Source of the DNA: an uncultured Treponema sp.
Lineage (GTDB): Bacteria > Spirochaetota > Spirochaetia > Treponematales > Treponemataceae
Direction of reading: 5' to 3'
DNA: 64,000 nt
Assembly: GCA_949300145.1 (NCBI GenBank)
Contig: CASGDA010000006.1
Coordinates: forward strand, 124,001 to 188,000
Below are positions 28,933 to 38,088 of this stretch, piece after piece (position 1 is the first letter of the stretch; the number at the start of each line of letters is the position of its first letter). A program made the position numbers and the translations under genes. The notes beneath the pieces are model-generated. The model did no database searches. It was not told where the DNA came from and saw only the letters and a list, made by a program, of their open reading frames with translations.

Positions 28933-29007
28933 AAAAACTCCATGTATTATCATTTACATATTATGAAGAGTAAACAAACCAGAGTGAAAAAAGTATCTTT
29001 TCAGGTA

Positions 29008-29045
29008 AAGAAAAAAAGAGCGGAAGCTGTCTGCACAACTTCCGC
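29008..29045 (-). terminator. Intrinsic terminator of the ytf transporter operon
   Basis: GCGGAAG (29039-29045 on the minus strand) pairs with CTTCCGC (29020-29026) and runs into a T tract (29011-29017). A second larger hairpin built on CTGCCGGG/CCCGGCAG lies between it and the yjfF stop codon (about 29050-29103). The 29046-29123 stretch holds no gene. Confidence 0.75.
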
Positions 29046-29123
29046 CAAAGAGGAGGATTCCGGAAAGACCTGCCGGGGAGGGAGAAGCCCGGCAGCATCC
29101 TCTGGAAATGAAACCACTGGTTA

Positions 29124-30158
29124 CTATTGTTTTTTTCTGGCTTTGAGCATGGCGAAAACACTCTGCAAGACGATAAAGAAACAAAGCAAAGCAGAAAGAA
29201 CTATTTTATTCCACCAGGAAGAAAGGGTTCCGTCGAAACGAATATAAGTTTCAATTATGGCTTTTATGAGAACACCGAAGAAAGTTCCGACTACGGTTCC
29301 CACACCTCCTGTCAGCAATGTTCCTCCGATAACCGAGGCGGAAATGGCCTCCATCTCGAATCCGCGGGCCTGTTCAACGAAACCGCTGGTCGTATTCAGG
29401 CAGAAAGCGAGACCGGCAAGGGCGGCCAGGAATCCGTTCACAAGATATGCGACGAATTTCGTATGGCGGACATTAACACCCATAAGCAGGGCGGAAGATT
29501 CATTGCCGCCGACAGCGAACAGGTTCCTTCCGAATTTTGTGTATTTGCATACATACCAGACAGCGACAATCGCAATCAGGGCTATCACTACATTCGGATG
29601 GATGAACGGATACATTTTAATACCGCGCCTATTCACAACAGCACCGAAAGGAATTTTTATGTTCTGGTTCGCCATGGCAAGGAACACTTCATTCTTGATT
29701 GTGATTTGGGCCGAGCTTATTATGGCTGTCAAACCGCGGCAGAAGAACATTCCCGCAAGTGTAACGATGAACGGCTGAAGTTTCAGATACGAAACAAGCC
29801 ATCCTTGAACCGCCCCGAACAAAACTCCGAAAAGAAGCACAAGAAAAATGGCGAGCCAGACATTCATCGCAAGCATTTCCATGAAGAACGCAAGCATCAT
29901 ACAAACCAAACCGACAACAGAACCAACCGAGATGTCGATTCCTCCGGTAATCAGAATTATCGTCATTCCGGCGGCGGCAATAATCAAACCCGCGTTGTCA
30001 AGAAGCATATTCATAAAAGTCTGCATTCTCGCAAAACCGCGGTCGGCATAAAGTATGATACCTACAATGTACATCACCACAAAAAGGGCGATTGTGACAA
30101 ACAGAAGGAAATTGCTGCCGTCAAGTTTCTTCTTCAATAATTTGACTAAATTCATCAT
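29124..30158 (-). CDS. yjfF: Sugar ABC transporter permease (YjfF-like)
   Basis: 344-residue polytopic permease of the ribose/galactofuranose-type (BPD_transp_2) family. Conserved GGIDISVGSVVGLVCM near residue 70 and GGTLLTGGVGTVVGT near 278 face the ATPase. Second of two permeases, with an ATG overlapping the preceding permease stop codon. By order and similarity it matches E. coli YjfF of the galactofuranose importer; the substrate is inferred. Confidence 0.85.
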   Translation of the reverse strand: MMNLVKLLKKKLDGSNFLLFVTIALFVVMYIVGIILYADRGFARMQTFMNMLLDNAGLIIAAAGMTIILITGGIDISVGSVVGLVCMMLAFFMEMLAMNVWLAIFLVLLFGVLFGAVQGWLVSYLKLQPFIVTLAGMFFCRGLTAIISSAQITIKNEVFLAMANQNIKIPFGAVVNRRGIKMYPFIHPNVVIALIAIVAVWYVCKYTKFGRNLFAVGGNESSALLMGVNVRHTKFVAYLVNGFLAALAGLAFCLNTTSGFVEQARGFEMEAISASVIGGTLLTGGVGTVVGTFFGVLIKAIIETYIRFDGTLSSWWNKIVLSALLCFFIVLQSVFAMLKARKKQ

Positions 30159-31249
30159 ACAGCTCCTTCTTTACGTGTCTGCATTCTAAGCTTGAAGGCA
30201 TTGCGCCAGCGCTTGAATTCCTCAGACTGAATTGCAACGATTACAATAACCACTATAGCTTTATAAACCGGCAGCTGGTCGGCGGAGACACCCATAGCAT
30301 ACAAACCTGTAGTCAGGGCCTGTATTGTGATTGCGCCTATAACGGAACCGGCTATACTGAATTTTCCACCGCCAAGGCTGTTGCCTCCCAAAGCAACCGC
30401 AAGGATGGCGTCAAGCTCAATGTTGAGCCCGATATTGTTTGCGTCACTCGAATAAATGCGGCTGGAGGAAATCAATCCTGCGACACCGGAACTCAGTCCG
30501 CAGAAAAGATAGCAGAGGAAAATGATTAAAACGGAGTTTATACCCACAAGACGTCCGGCTTTGGGGTTTATACCGACAGTCTGGATATACAGCCCCAGCG
30601 CGGTTTTTTTCAGGATGAGCACGGTAATCAGCACGAAGGCGATGGCGATGAAAACCGGCGTAGGAATCACGACTCCGGGCAGGAATCCGCCGATGTATTT
30701 GAAGCTCTCCATACGGACATACAGAATCTGGCCCGCAACCATTTCGCCGTTAATTTCGCGTGAACTTAAAAGCTGCGCTATTCCGCGGCCCGCGGTGTAC
30801 AAAATCAGCGTCGCGACCATGGGCTGAATCCGGAGATTCGCAACCAGAAAGCCGTTGAAGGCGCCGCACAGGGTTCCCGCCATAAGGCAAAGGAGAATGG
30901 CCAGAATCATCGGGGTTTGATACGCTTCATAACTTGAACCCAACAGCCTGACACAAACCGCGGCCGAAACAGCGGCGACCGCCCCGACGGATATATCCGT
31001 TCCACGGGAAGATGCGACAACCAGAGTCATTCCTACTGCAAGGATTATCAATTCACAGGAACGGTTTATTATGTCAATGATATAACCGTATAAAACGCCG
31101 TTCTGAATTGAAATCTTGAAAAAGTCCTGCGTATTCAACAGGTTGAAAATCAACATTAAAAAAAGCGCAAAAATCGGCAAAAACAACTGGTTATGTGTTA
31201 TTTTTTTCAACGATAAAGGCGCTTTTCCAGAAAGTTTTGTGTCACCCAT
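30155..31249 (-). CDS. ytfT: Sugar ABC transporter permease (YtfT-like)
   Basis: 364-residue membrane permease partnering YjfF. It has SSRGTDISVGAVAAVSAAV near residue 82 and ALGGNSLGGGKFSIAGS near 290. The start ATG shares one base with the ytfR stop codon (TAATG) and has GGAGGAGG upstream. With the ATPase and binding protein it forms a complete importer in the inner membrane. Confidence 0.87.
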   Translation of the reverse strand: MGDTKLSGKAPLSLKKITHNQLFLPIFALFLMLIFNLLNTQDFFKISIQNGVLYGYIIDIINRSCELIILAVGMTLVVASSRGTDISVGAVAAVSAAVCVRLLGSSYEAYQTPMILAILLCLMAGTLCGAFNGFLVANLRIQPMVATLILYTAGRGIAQLLSSREINGEMVAGQILYVRMESFKYIGGFLPGVVIPTPVFIAIAFVLITVLILKKTALGLYIQTVGINPKAGRLVGINSVLIIFLCYLFCGLSSGVAGLISSSRIYSSDANNIGLNIELDAILAVALGGNSLGGGKFSIAGSVIGAITIQALTTGLYAMGVSADQLPVYKAIVVIVIVAIQSEEFKRWRNAFKLRMQTRKEGAV

Positions 31250-32778
31250 TACTTATTACCTCCTCCGGCAATAGCAGCCATTACAGCCCGTTGATCGATA
31301 CCGTCGTTATTCAACTCCCCGACTTTAGCCCGGTCACGCAAAACACATAGACGGTTTACAGTCCTGAGCATTTCATCTATTTCAGAACTGATGAACATTA
31401 TCGTCATTCCTTCACCTGCAAGTTTCAAAACAAGCTTCTGTATCTCTGTCTTTGTTCCGACATCAATACCACGGGTAGGTTCATCAAGAATAAGGAAATC
31501 AGGATGCGTAATGAGCCAGCGGCCTATAATGACTTTCTGCTGGTTTCCTCCGGAAAGCTGCTTAATCAGGGTTTCCGGCGACGGGGTTTTAATGTTCAGC
31601 GCTTTTATGTATTTATCCGCCAATTCATTCTGCTTTGCCAGCGGAAGAAGCTTGAATACACCTGTTTTCGCCTGCAACGCAATTATGAGGTTTTCGCGGA
31701 TTGAAAGATCCGCAATGATGCTTTCCTCTTTCCTGTCTTCCGGCAGAAAAGCCATCCCCGCCCGCATCGAGTCAATGGGATCCCGGGCCTTAAGCTTTTT
31801 ACCGTTGAAGAAAAGATCTCCGGAATCAGCATGATCCGCGGCGTACAAAGTGCGGGCCAGCTCGGAACGGCCTGAACCAAGCAAACCGGTCAGCCCGATA
31901 ACCTCTCCTTTTCTGATTTCAATGTCAAAGGGTTTGATTGTTCCGTTGTGGGAAAGACCCACCGCCTTTATAACATGAGGCTTATCAGAAGCGACATTGG
32001 AGGAAGCATCCTGGTTTCTGATGGACGCCAAATCATCAAACTCGTGCCCAAGCATTTTGGCGACAAGCTGTACACGCGGCAGCTCATCCACAGAATACTG
32101 TCCGACTAATTCACCGTTGCGGAGAACGGTTATAGAGTCACAGATTTCATAAACCTGCTCAAGAAAGTGCGTTACGAATATTATACCGGTACCAGCTTCC
32201 TTCAATTTGTTCATAACAACGAACAGTTTGTAAACTTCCTCATCATCAAGAGAGCTGGTGGGTTCGTCAAGAATAAGTACTTTGCAGTTAAAATCAACCG
32301 CACGGGCGATAGCGACCATCTGCTGTATTGCCACGGAATATTCCCCGAGGGCACGTGTCACATCAATATTGTCAAGTCCTATGCCTGTAAGAATTTCATG
32401 GGCGCGGTCATTCATTTCCTTCCATTTGATGGCTCCGAAAGCATTACGCGGCTGGCGCCCGATAAAAATATTTTCCGCTACAGAAATATTGGGACAAAGG
32501 TTTACTTCCTGGTACACAGTGCTTATTCCGACTTTCTGCGCTTCTCCCGGAGAACGGTTTATAATCGGATGACTGTATCCGTCCAGATAAATCTCTCCGG
32601 AATCCATTGTATGAACCCCTGTCAAAACTTTAATCAAGGTACTTTTTCCTGCACCGTTTTCTCCCATAAGCGCATGAATTTCACCTTTCTTTAAAGAAAA
32701 ATCCACATTATCCAGTGCACGTACTCCGGGAAAGGACATGCAGATATGTTTCATGGAAAGAACAATATTGTTATCCAT
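31249..32778 (-). CDS. ytfR: Sugar ABC transporter ATPase (YtfR-like)
   Basis: 509 residues with two ABC domains, as in RbsA/MglA/YtfR. First domain: Walker A GENGAGKST near residue 39 and Walker B VLILDEPTSSLD. Second domain: GLLGSGRSELAR instead of a full Walker A, the degenerate form common in this family, followed by the LSGGNQQKV signature and FLILDEPTRGIDVG. GGAGG precedes the ATG. It is separated from ytfQ by an intercistronic terminator, so it is probably made in smaller amounts than the binding protein. Confidence 0.92.
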   Translation of the reverse strand: MDNNIVLSMKHICMSFPGVRALDNVDFSLKKGEIHALMGENGAGKSTLIKVLTGVHTMDSGEIYLDGYSHPIINRSPGEAQKVGISTVYQEVNLCPNISVAENIFIGRQPRNAFGAIKWKEMNDRAHEILTGIGLDNIDVTRALGEYSVAIQQMVAIARAVDFNCKVLILDEPTSSLDDEEVYKLFVVMNKLKEAGTGIIFVTHFLEQVYEICDSITVLRNGELVGQYSVDELPRVQLVAKMLGHEFDDLASIRNQDASSNVASDKPHVIKAVGLSHNGTIKPFDIEIRKGEVIGLTGLLGSGRSELARTLYAADHADSGDLFFNGKKLKARDPIDSMRAGMAFLPEDRKEESIIADLSIRENLIIALQAKTGVFKLLPLAKQNELADKYIKALNIKTPSPETLIKQLSGGNQQKVIIGRWLITHPDFLILDEPTRGIDVGTKTEIQKLVLKLAGEGMTIMFISSEIDEMLRTVNRLCVLRDRAKVGELNNDGIDQRAVMAAIAGGGNK

Positions 32779-32807
32779 AAAGCGGTTCCTCCTCGTAAAA
32801 ACGACAT

Positions 32808-32843
32808 AAAAAAACCGGGGTGGGACAACCTCCCCGGTTTTTT
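32808..32843 (-). terminator. Intercistronic terminator/attenuator between ytfQ and ytfR
   Basis: On the minus strand ACCGGGG (32832-32838) pairs with CCCCGGT (32814-32820) across an 11-nt loop and is followed by seven T. It lies 19 nt after the ytfQ stop codon. Partial readthrough would let the binding protein be made in excess over the membrane parts, or the hairpin may stabilise the ytfQ mRNA 3' end. Confidence 0.8.
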
Positions 32844-32862
32844 CAGCTCAACTTACCTGCAA

Positions 32863-33852
32863 TCAGTAAGCGCGTGTGGGCAACCTGTCAGCGGCGTTCT
32901 TGATATCGAACACTTCTTCCTTGACATACTGGATTTTTTCAACTGTTCCACCGGCTTCGAGTGTCTTGATGATTTCATCTACACGGGGACCGTGGAGGGG
33001 GTTGCACTCAACAGCGCAGTTGATTTCACCGGCGATAATGCGGTTGAAAGCTTCGCGTACAGCGTCAAAAGAAATGATGATAACGTCTTTACCGGGAACC
33101 TTACCGGCAGCTTTGATAGCGTCGATTGCACCGAAAGCCATGTTGTCATTCTCAGCGAAAACAACATCGATATCGTCATAAGCTTTCAGGAAAGATTCCA
33201 TAACTTCCTGTCCTTTGGCCTGGGTGAATTCACCGGTCTGTTTGGCAAGAAGTGTGTAGTTAGGATTCTCGGCGAGACTTTCCGTGATACCCTGAGTGCG
33301 TCCGACCTGGGCGGAAGAACCGATTGTTCCCTGAAGAAGAACGACATTCAGTTTTTCGTTTTCACGTCCGTTTTCTTTCAGATAGTTGTTCAACCAGGCA
33401 ACTGCATCACGGCCTTCTTTAAGGAAGTCACCGCCGACCCAGCAGAGGTAGAGGCTGTCGTCAGAAAGTTTCATCTGGCGGTCGGAAAGAATAACGGGGA
33501 TACCGGCGGCTTTCGCCTCACCAAGAACTGTTTCCCATCCTGTTTCAACGACAGGAGCGACAACGATGTAGTCAACATCCTGCTGAATGAAGTTGCGGAT
33601 AGCCTTGATCTGGTTTTCCTGTTTCTGCTGTGCATCGTCAAAAATCAGGCGGTAGCCGTTTTCTTCAACGAATGTGCTGCGGAAGGATTCTGTGTTGGCT
33701 GTGCGCCAATCGGACTCGGCACCGACCTGGGCATAACCGACAACGATCAATCCGTCGTCAGCGGCGGCTGCAGTATCAGAAGATCCTCCGGCGAAGACCA
33801 TTCCTCCGGAAATGACGGCAAGAGCCAAAACCAATCCGAAAAGTTTTTTCAT
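32863..33852 (-). CDS. ytfQ: Periplasmic sugar-binding protein (YtfQ-like)
   Basis: 329-residue solute-binding protein. The signal peptide MKKLFGLVLALAVISGGMVFA is followed by GGSSD, a form often seen in treponeme binding proteins. The mature part holds VGYAQVGAESDWRTAN near residue 45 and DAQQKQENQIKAIR, close to the galactofuranose-binding YtfQ pattern. Start at ATG 33852 with AGGAGG upstream; in-frame ATGs further up are ignored. First gene of the transporter operon. Substrate inferred from motif and gene order. Confidence 0.9.
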   Translation of the reverse strand: MKKLFGLVLALAVISGGMVFAGGSSDTAAAADDGLIVVGYAQVGAESDWRTANTESFRSTFVEENGYRLIFDDAQQKQENQIKAIRNFIQQDVDYIVVAPVVETGWETVLGEAKAAGIPVILSDRQMKLSDDSLYLCWVGGDFLKEGRDAVAWLNNYLKENGRENEKLNVVLLQGTIGSSAQVGRTQGITESLAENPNYTLLAKQTGEFTQAKGQEVMESFLKAYDDIDVVFAENDNMAFGAIDAIKAAGKVPGKDVIIISFDAVREAFNRIIAGEINCAVECNPLHGPRVDEIIKTLEAGGTVEKIQYVKEEVFDIKNAADRLPTRAY

Positions 33853-34070
33853 TTTTTTCCTCCTGAAAAATACAGGTTCATACAAACCCATGATGAGGGC
33901 ATCATACACCCTGGAAAGGCAGACGTACATAAAAAATATTACTTTTTTCGGTACAATTTTTATGATTGTTGTATTTAAAATAGCGAGTTTGTTTGATTTT
34001 TTACTGTATTGTGTATGTTTTTTTATCCCTGTATTTCACGCGCCTACTGTTTATTTTCCCCGTTCAATGT

Positions 34071-34082
34071 TATCATCGGCTT
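34071..34082 (+). promoter_or_regulatory. -10 element directly before the thioesterase gene
   Basis: TATCAT at 34071-34076 is followed by CGGCTT and the ATG at 34083. The -35 region is weak (TGTTTA at 34048-34053). No Shine-Dalgarno sequence; the spacing fits a leaderless start. Confidence 0.5.
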
Positions 34083-34439
34083 ATGGAAAATTATGCGCTT
34101 GTACTTACCGAACATTTAAACCACAACGGAAAGCTTTTCGGGGGACAACTTTTGAAATGGGTGGATGAGTTCGCCTGGCTCGCCGCGGTGTCGGATTTCC
34201 GTCATTCAGTGCTTGTCACACGGGCCATGGAAAAAATCGAATTCAAAAAAACCGCGCCGCTGGGTTCCATCCTGCGCTTTGACATAAACCAGTCCAGGGT
34301 CGGGACAACTTCCGTCACATATTCGGTGGAAGTGTATTCCCGGACGCCAGAAAGCAGTATCGAAGACCTGATTTTTTCAAATCTGGTGACCTTCTGCGCT
34401 GTTGACAAGGACGGAAAAAAGACGCCTCTGATAAAATAA
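34083..34439 (+). CDS. Hotdog-fold acyl-CoA thioesterase
   Basis: 118 residues with the hotdog thioesterase core: TEHLNHNGKLFGGQLLKWVDE (residues 10-30, conserved N-G-GG and catalytic Asp), a long helix, and SVTYSVEVYSR. Similar to the YciA/acyl-CoA hydrolase class. Start ATG 34083 places the Asn-Gly motif correctly; upstream in-frame codons encode an unlikely Tyr/Phe-rich extension. It is monocistronic and converges on purN. Substrate chain length cannot be told. Confidence 0.8.
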   Translation: MENYALVLTEHLNHNGKLFGGQLLKWVDEFAWLAAVSDFRHSVLVTRAMEKIEFKKTAPLGSILRFDINQSRVGTTSVTYSVEVYSRTPESSIEDLIFSNLVTFCAVDKDGKKTPLIK

Positions 34440-34463
34440 GCCGGAATGTTTTTATCCGGAGCA

Positions 34464-35138
34464 TCACAAAGGACTGAGTCCGGAAACCAAAATTTTTACC
34501 CCTTCAACAATGGCCTTGTGCTCTTCACCGGAAATTCTTTCCGCCAGCGTTTCCGGTGTATCCCCGGGCATTACGGGAACCCGGCGCTGCAGAAGGATTC
34601 TGCCCGTGTCGCAGCCGGAATCCACCAGATGCACCGTGCACCCTGACTCCCGCTCCCCTGAGGCAATCACCGCCTCATGGACATGATGCCCCCACATCCC
34701 GACACCGCCGAACTTGGGCAGCAGAGCAGGATGCAGGTTGATGATTCTGCCGCTGTAAACGTCAAGCACTTCCCCGCAGAGCACCGTGAGGAATCCTGCA
34801 AGCACCAAAGCATCCGCGCCGTGCTTCCGGGCACATTCCAGCACACGGTTCGAGACCGCCAGCCGTTTTTCATCCCGGCCTGCGGCACGGGCTTTTTCTT
34901 CCCCCATCACAGCAGCGGCACTGACAATTTCTGTCGGAATTCCGGCGGCTTTTGCCCTTTCCAGGGCATAAGCGTCTTTACGGTCACTGAACACCGCGCA
35001 AATCCGGTAAGGACAGGAACCGGGCTCCGCGCCGTTCATCCGCTGCTCCTCATCCATAAGCGCCTGAAGATTCGTTCCGCCGCCGGAAACCAGCACGGCG
35101 ATATCTAATTTTTTTTTCCCCCCGCAGGATTCAGTCAT
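34464..35138 (-). CDS. purN: Phosphoribosylglycinamide formyltransferase
   Basis: Transfers the formyl group from 10-formyl-THF to GAR, third step of purine synthesis. 224 residues: VLVSGGGTNLQALMD phosphate loop, VLAGFLTVL, the catalytic NLHPALLPKFGG (Asn, His) near residue 115, and SGCTVHLVDSGCDTG with the catalytic Asp. ATG 35138 is preferred to an upstream TTG because AAGG lies at a workable distance. The start overlaps the preceding small gene by 8 nt. Last gene of the purE operon. Confidence 0.92.
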   Translation of the reverse strand: MTESCGGKKKLDIAVLVSGGGTNLQALMDEEQRMNGAEPGSCPYRICAVFSDRKDAYALERAKAAGIPTEIVSAAAVMGEEKARAAGRDEKRLAVSNRVLECARKHGADALVLAGFLTVLCGEVLDVYSGRIINLHPALLPKFGGVGMWGHHVHEAVIASGERESGCTVHLVDSGCDTGRILLQRRVPVMPGDTPETLAERISGEEHKAIVEGVKILVSGLSPL

Positions 35139-35484
35139 TTTTTCCAACCTTGTTTTGTATGGTATACAGCGTCCATGCGTCCCGTTTGCTGCCGCTGCGG
35201 CGGCGGTACATACTCATAATCCGGCCGTCTTCCGTTTCCACGCGGTAAATATGTTTATTGATATACCGCTCCCCGGAACCGTTCCGGCACGGACGGGTTG
35301 TTTTTGCCGAAGAAAGCACCGCCTTCACCCGGATTTCTTCTCCCCGCCACAAAAAAGAGGAAGGGACACCGGGGCTGCCAGCCGCCATGGCCTCCGCATC
35401 AAAAACGCAGCCGCATGGTTCAATGGTTTCACTGATAAACTGCTCCGGCAAAAGCCGGGTTGAAGACGGGGCATCACTATTCAA
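35131..35484 (-). CDS. Small unknown protein embedded in the pur operon
   Basis: 117 residues, TTG start at 35484 overlapping the purM stop codon by 8 nt (GAGG about 10 nt upstream), and overlapping purN by 8 nt. No signal or membrane segment. The C-terminal half reads like a small beta domain: FLWRGEEIRVKAVLSS, then YRVETEDGRIMSMYRRRSG and WTLYTIQ. This resembles the W-R-G...Y-R-V...G...Y-R pattern of DUF6504-type proteins, though that match is from memory. The tight double overlap shows it is a real gene. Its role is unknown; a link to PurM/PurN or to nucleic-acid binding is speculation. Confidence 0.65.
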   Translation of the reverse strand: MNSDAPSSTRLLPEQFISETIEPCGCVFDAEAMAAGSPGVPSSFLWRGEEIRVKAVLSSAKTTRPCRNGSGERYINKHIYRVETEDGRIMSMYRRRSGSKRDAWTLYTIQNKVGKND

Positions 35485-36571
35485 AAAGAACCTCGTCTTC
35501 CTGACCCTTCACCGCGCCCGTGGCAACGGAGACCCGCCCCAGGCGGAAAGCTTTCATACCGACACAACGGCCCGCGTCTCCGGAGGCGGCGAAGGCGTCA
35601 AAAGCAGCGGTGATTTCATCGGCACGGGCGGCGTCCACCGCCAGTATGAATCCGATTCCCATATTGAAAGTATTGAACATCCGGTCAGGAGCCGCCCCCC
35701 GGCGGACTAAATCCTCAAACACAGGAGGCACAGTCCAGCTTCCCTTCTTTATAACGGAAACCAACGGCGCCCTGCCCTCCGCCGCCCGGCGTTCATTGGC
35801 GGCCGGATACATCCGGGGAATATTCTCGTAAAAACCGCCGCCGGTAATATGTACCATACCGTGCACTGCCTGCCGGAATTGTTCCAGCACAGACAGAACC
35901 GGCCGCACGTAAATGCGGGTAGGTTCCAGAAGCACTTCGCCCATGGTTTTGCCCGCGGCGAACGGAGCCGGCTCGGAGAAATCAGAGACCAGTTTCCTTA
36001 CAAGAGAAAATCCGTTGGAATGGACACCCGATGAAGACAATCCGATTAAAGCGTCCCCTTCGGTAATATCCGCTCCGGTGATGATGTCTTCCTTTTCAGC
36101 GATGCCCACGGCAAAACCCGCAACATCATATTTCCCTGCATCATAAAAACCCGGCATCTCCGCGGTTTCGCCGCCCAGCAGGGCACACCGGCTTTCGACA
36201 CAGCCGTCTGCGACGCCTTTCACCAGACCTGCGGCGACCTCCGCGTCAAGCTTTCCGCAGGCGATATAATCCAGAAAATACAGCGGGCGGGCACCGGTAC
36301 ACAAAATATCGTTGACGCTCATGGCAACACAGTCAATGCCCACGGTATCGTATTTGTTCAGCGCAAACGCAATATCCAGCTTGGTGCCGACCCCGTCAGT
36401 ACCGCTGACCATTACAGGATTTTTCATCCCGGCAGGAACTTCAAACATTCCGGCAAAACTGCCAAGCCCGTTCAGCACGCCGGGAACAGCGGTTCTGGCG
36501 GCATGGGCCCTGTATTTTTGAACCGCCCTGTATCCTTCCTCAACATCAACACCGGACTGACGGTAATCCAT
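35477..36571 (-). CDS. purM: Phosphoribosylformylglycinamidine cyclo-ligase (AIR synthetase)
   Basis: Closes the imidazole ring in purine synthesis, ATP-dependent. 364 residues with SGTDGVGTKLDIA near residue 57, MSVNDILCTGARPLYFLDY near 84, LLGGETAEMPGFY near 132 and SSSGVHSNGFSLVR near 175. GGAGGGTG precedes the ATG at 36571. It lies 17 nt after purF and overlaps the small unknown gene downstream. Confidence 0.95.
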   Translation of the reverse strand: MDYRQSGVDVEEGYRAVQKYRAHAARTAVPGVLNGLGSFAGMFEVPAGMKNPVMVSGTDGVGTKLDIAFALNKYDTVGIDCVAMSVNDILCTGARPLYFLDYIACGKLDAEVAAGLVKGVADGCVESRCALLGGETAEMPGFYDAGKYDVAGFAVGIAEKEDIITGADITEGDALIGLSSSGVHSNGFSLVRKLVSDFSEPAPFAAGKTMGEVLLEPTRIYVRPVLSVLEQFRQAVHGMVHITGGGFYENIPRMYPAANERRAAEGRAPLVSVIKKGSWTVPPVFEDLVRRGAAPDRMFNTFNMGIGFILAVDAARADEITAAFDAFAASGDAGRCVGMKAFRLGRVSVATGAVKGQEDEVLFE

Positions 36572-36588
36572 AACACCCTCCGTTGCTT

Positions 36589-38052
36589 TTATTCCGATTC
36601 CCTTTTTCCCAATTCTCCTACCATGGGCATAGGATACTCACCTATAAAACATCCCTGACAGAATCCGCAGGGAGGCTGCTGCTCATTCCACTTGTTTTCA
36701 CCTTCATTTTCAGAATCTTCCTCAGGAGAAGGAACCTTCAAACATGAAAGGAGGGCTTCTATCATTCCGTCCATGGAAATAAAAGCAAGCGAGTCCGCCC
36801 CGATTTCTTTCCGTATTTCTTCTATATCATGGTTGGCGGAAATGAGACCTGCCCTCTCCGGGGTATCTATTCCCAAGTAACAGGGGAATTTTACGGGCGG
36901 GGAAGAAATTCTAAAGTGAACTTCTTTTGCACCGGCCTTCCTCAAAAGCCTGATCAAACGGCGGCTTGTTGTCCCCCGCACAATCGAATCGTCAATGATG
37001 ATGACCCGCTTTCCGCAGACATCGCTTTTCAGGGCATTCAGCTTGACAAAAACAAGCTGTTCCCGGGCTTCCTGGGTCGGAGCAATAAAAGTGCGGCCTA
37101 TGTATTTGTTCTTCACAATCCCCATTGCATAAGGAATACCGGAAGCCCGCGCATATCCCATTGCGGCGCCAAGTCCGGAATCGGGGACACCGACAACCAC
37201 ATCAGCCTCCACAGGGGACTCTCTGGCGAGGACCTCCCCCATTTTCATCCTGGCTTCCAGAACCCCGATATTGTCCATAATTGAATCAGGCCGGGCGAAA
37301 TAAACGTACTCAAAGACACATACTTTCTTTGAAGTCTTTTCGCCGAATTTGAATGACAAAACACCGTCTTCATTTATGATGATAATTTCGCCCGGATCCA
37401 CGTCACGCACAAAGTCGCCGCCTACGGCATCAATCGCGCAGGACTCGCTGGCGAGCATCCATCCGTTCTGCACTTTCCCGAGACAGAGCGGACGGATTCC
37501 GTTCGGATCCCGCACCCCGATAAGTTTCTCTTCAGTCATTACACAGAGAGCGAAGGAACCTTTTATCAGCTGGATAGTATCGGTGATGGCACGCTCCAGT
37601 CCTTTTTTATAATTCTTGGCTATCAGCTTTATAATGACCTCGGAATCGCTGGTGGAAGTAAAGGACGAGCCTGTTTCTTCAAGGAATTCACGCATAGGCT
37701 CCGTATTCACAAGACTGCCGTTGTGCGCTACAGCAATCGTGCCCAGTTTCGAGCGTGATACAAAAGGCTGGGCGTTTTCAATCGTGGCCTTCCCTGAAGT
37801 TGAATAAAGGGTGTGTCCTATGGCGATATGACCTTTCAGGGAAGAAAGATTTTCCCTGTTGAAAACTTCACTGACAAGCCCCATGTTTTTGAAGTGCTCA
37901 ATATGGCTGCCGTCAGAAACAGCGATTCCGGCGCTTTCCTGTCCACGGTGCTGCAAAGACTGAAGCCCGTAGTAAGCAAGCTTTGAGGCCGCATTATCAG
38001 AACCGGAAAGATAAATACCAACCACACCGCAATATTCTTTCATTTCGTCCAT
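36589..38052 (-). CDS. purF: Amidophosphoribosyltransferase (Fe-S type)
   Basis: First committed step of purine synthesis: PRPP plus glutamine to phosphoribosylamine. 487 residues. A short propeptide ends before Cys8 of CGVVGIY, the N-terminal nucleophile after processing. PRPP loop VIIIDDSIVRGTT near residue 345. Cysteines at VCVFEYVYFARPD, FPCYLGIDTP and the tail PPCGFCQGCFIGEYP match the 4Fe-4S ligands of the Bacillus-type enzyme, implying an oxygen-labile cluster. It lies 36 nt after purC. Confidence 0.95.
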   Translation of the reverse strand: MDEMKEYCGVVGIYLSGSDNAASKLAYYGLQSLQHRGQESAGIAVSDGSHIEHFKNMGLVSEVFNRENLSSLKGHIAIGHTLYSTSGKATIENAQPFVSRSKLGTIAVAHNGSLVNTEPMREFLEETGSSFTSTSDSEVIIKLIAKNYKKGLERAITDTIQLIKGSFALCVMTEEKLIGVRDPNGIRPLCLGKVQNGWMLASESCAIDAVGGDFVRDVDPGEIIIINEDGVLSFKFGEKTSKKVCVFEYVYFARPDSIMDNIGVLEARMKMGEVLARESPVEADVVVGVPDSGLGAAMGYARASGIPYAMGIVKNKYIGRTFIAPTQEAREQLVFVKLNALKSDVCGKRVIIIDDSIVRGTTSRRLIRLLRKAGAKEVHFRISSPPVKFPCYLGIDTPERAGLISANHDIEEIRKEIGADSLAFISMDGMIEALLSCLKVPSPEEDSENEGENKWNEQQPPCGFCQGCFIGEYPMPMVGELGKRESE

Positions 38053-38088
38053 TTCAGGATACTCCCGGCAATTTATTAAATAAATCTG

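Noticed and set aside
28942..29247. Plus-strand frame of 101 codons between the M16 and yjfF genes
   Set aside because: It covers terminator hairpins and the 3' end of yjfF in antisense; low-complexity Lys/Ser composition.
29127..30140. Plus-strand open frame of 337 codons
   Set aside because: Complement of the yjfF permease; Asn/His/Lys-rich nonsense translation.
32746..33978. Plus-strand open frame of 410 codons
   Set aside because: Complement of ytfQ and its flanks, without protein-family character.
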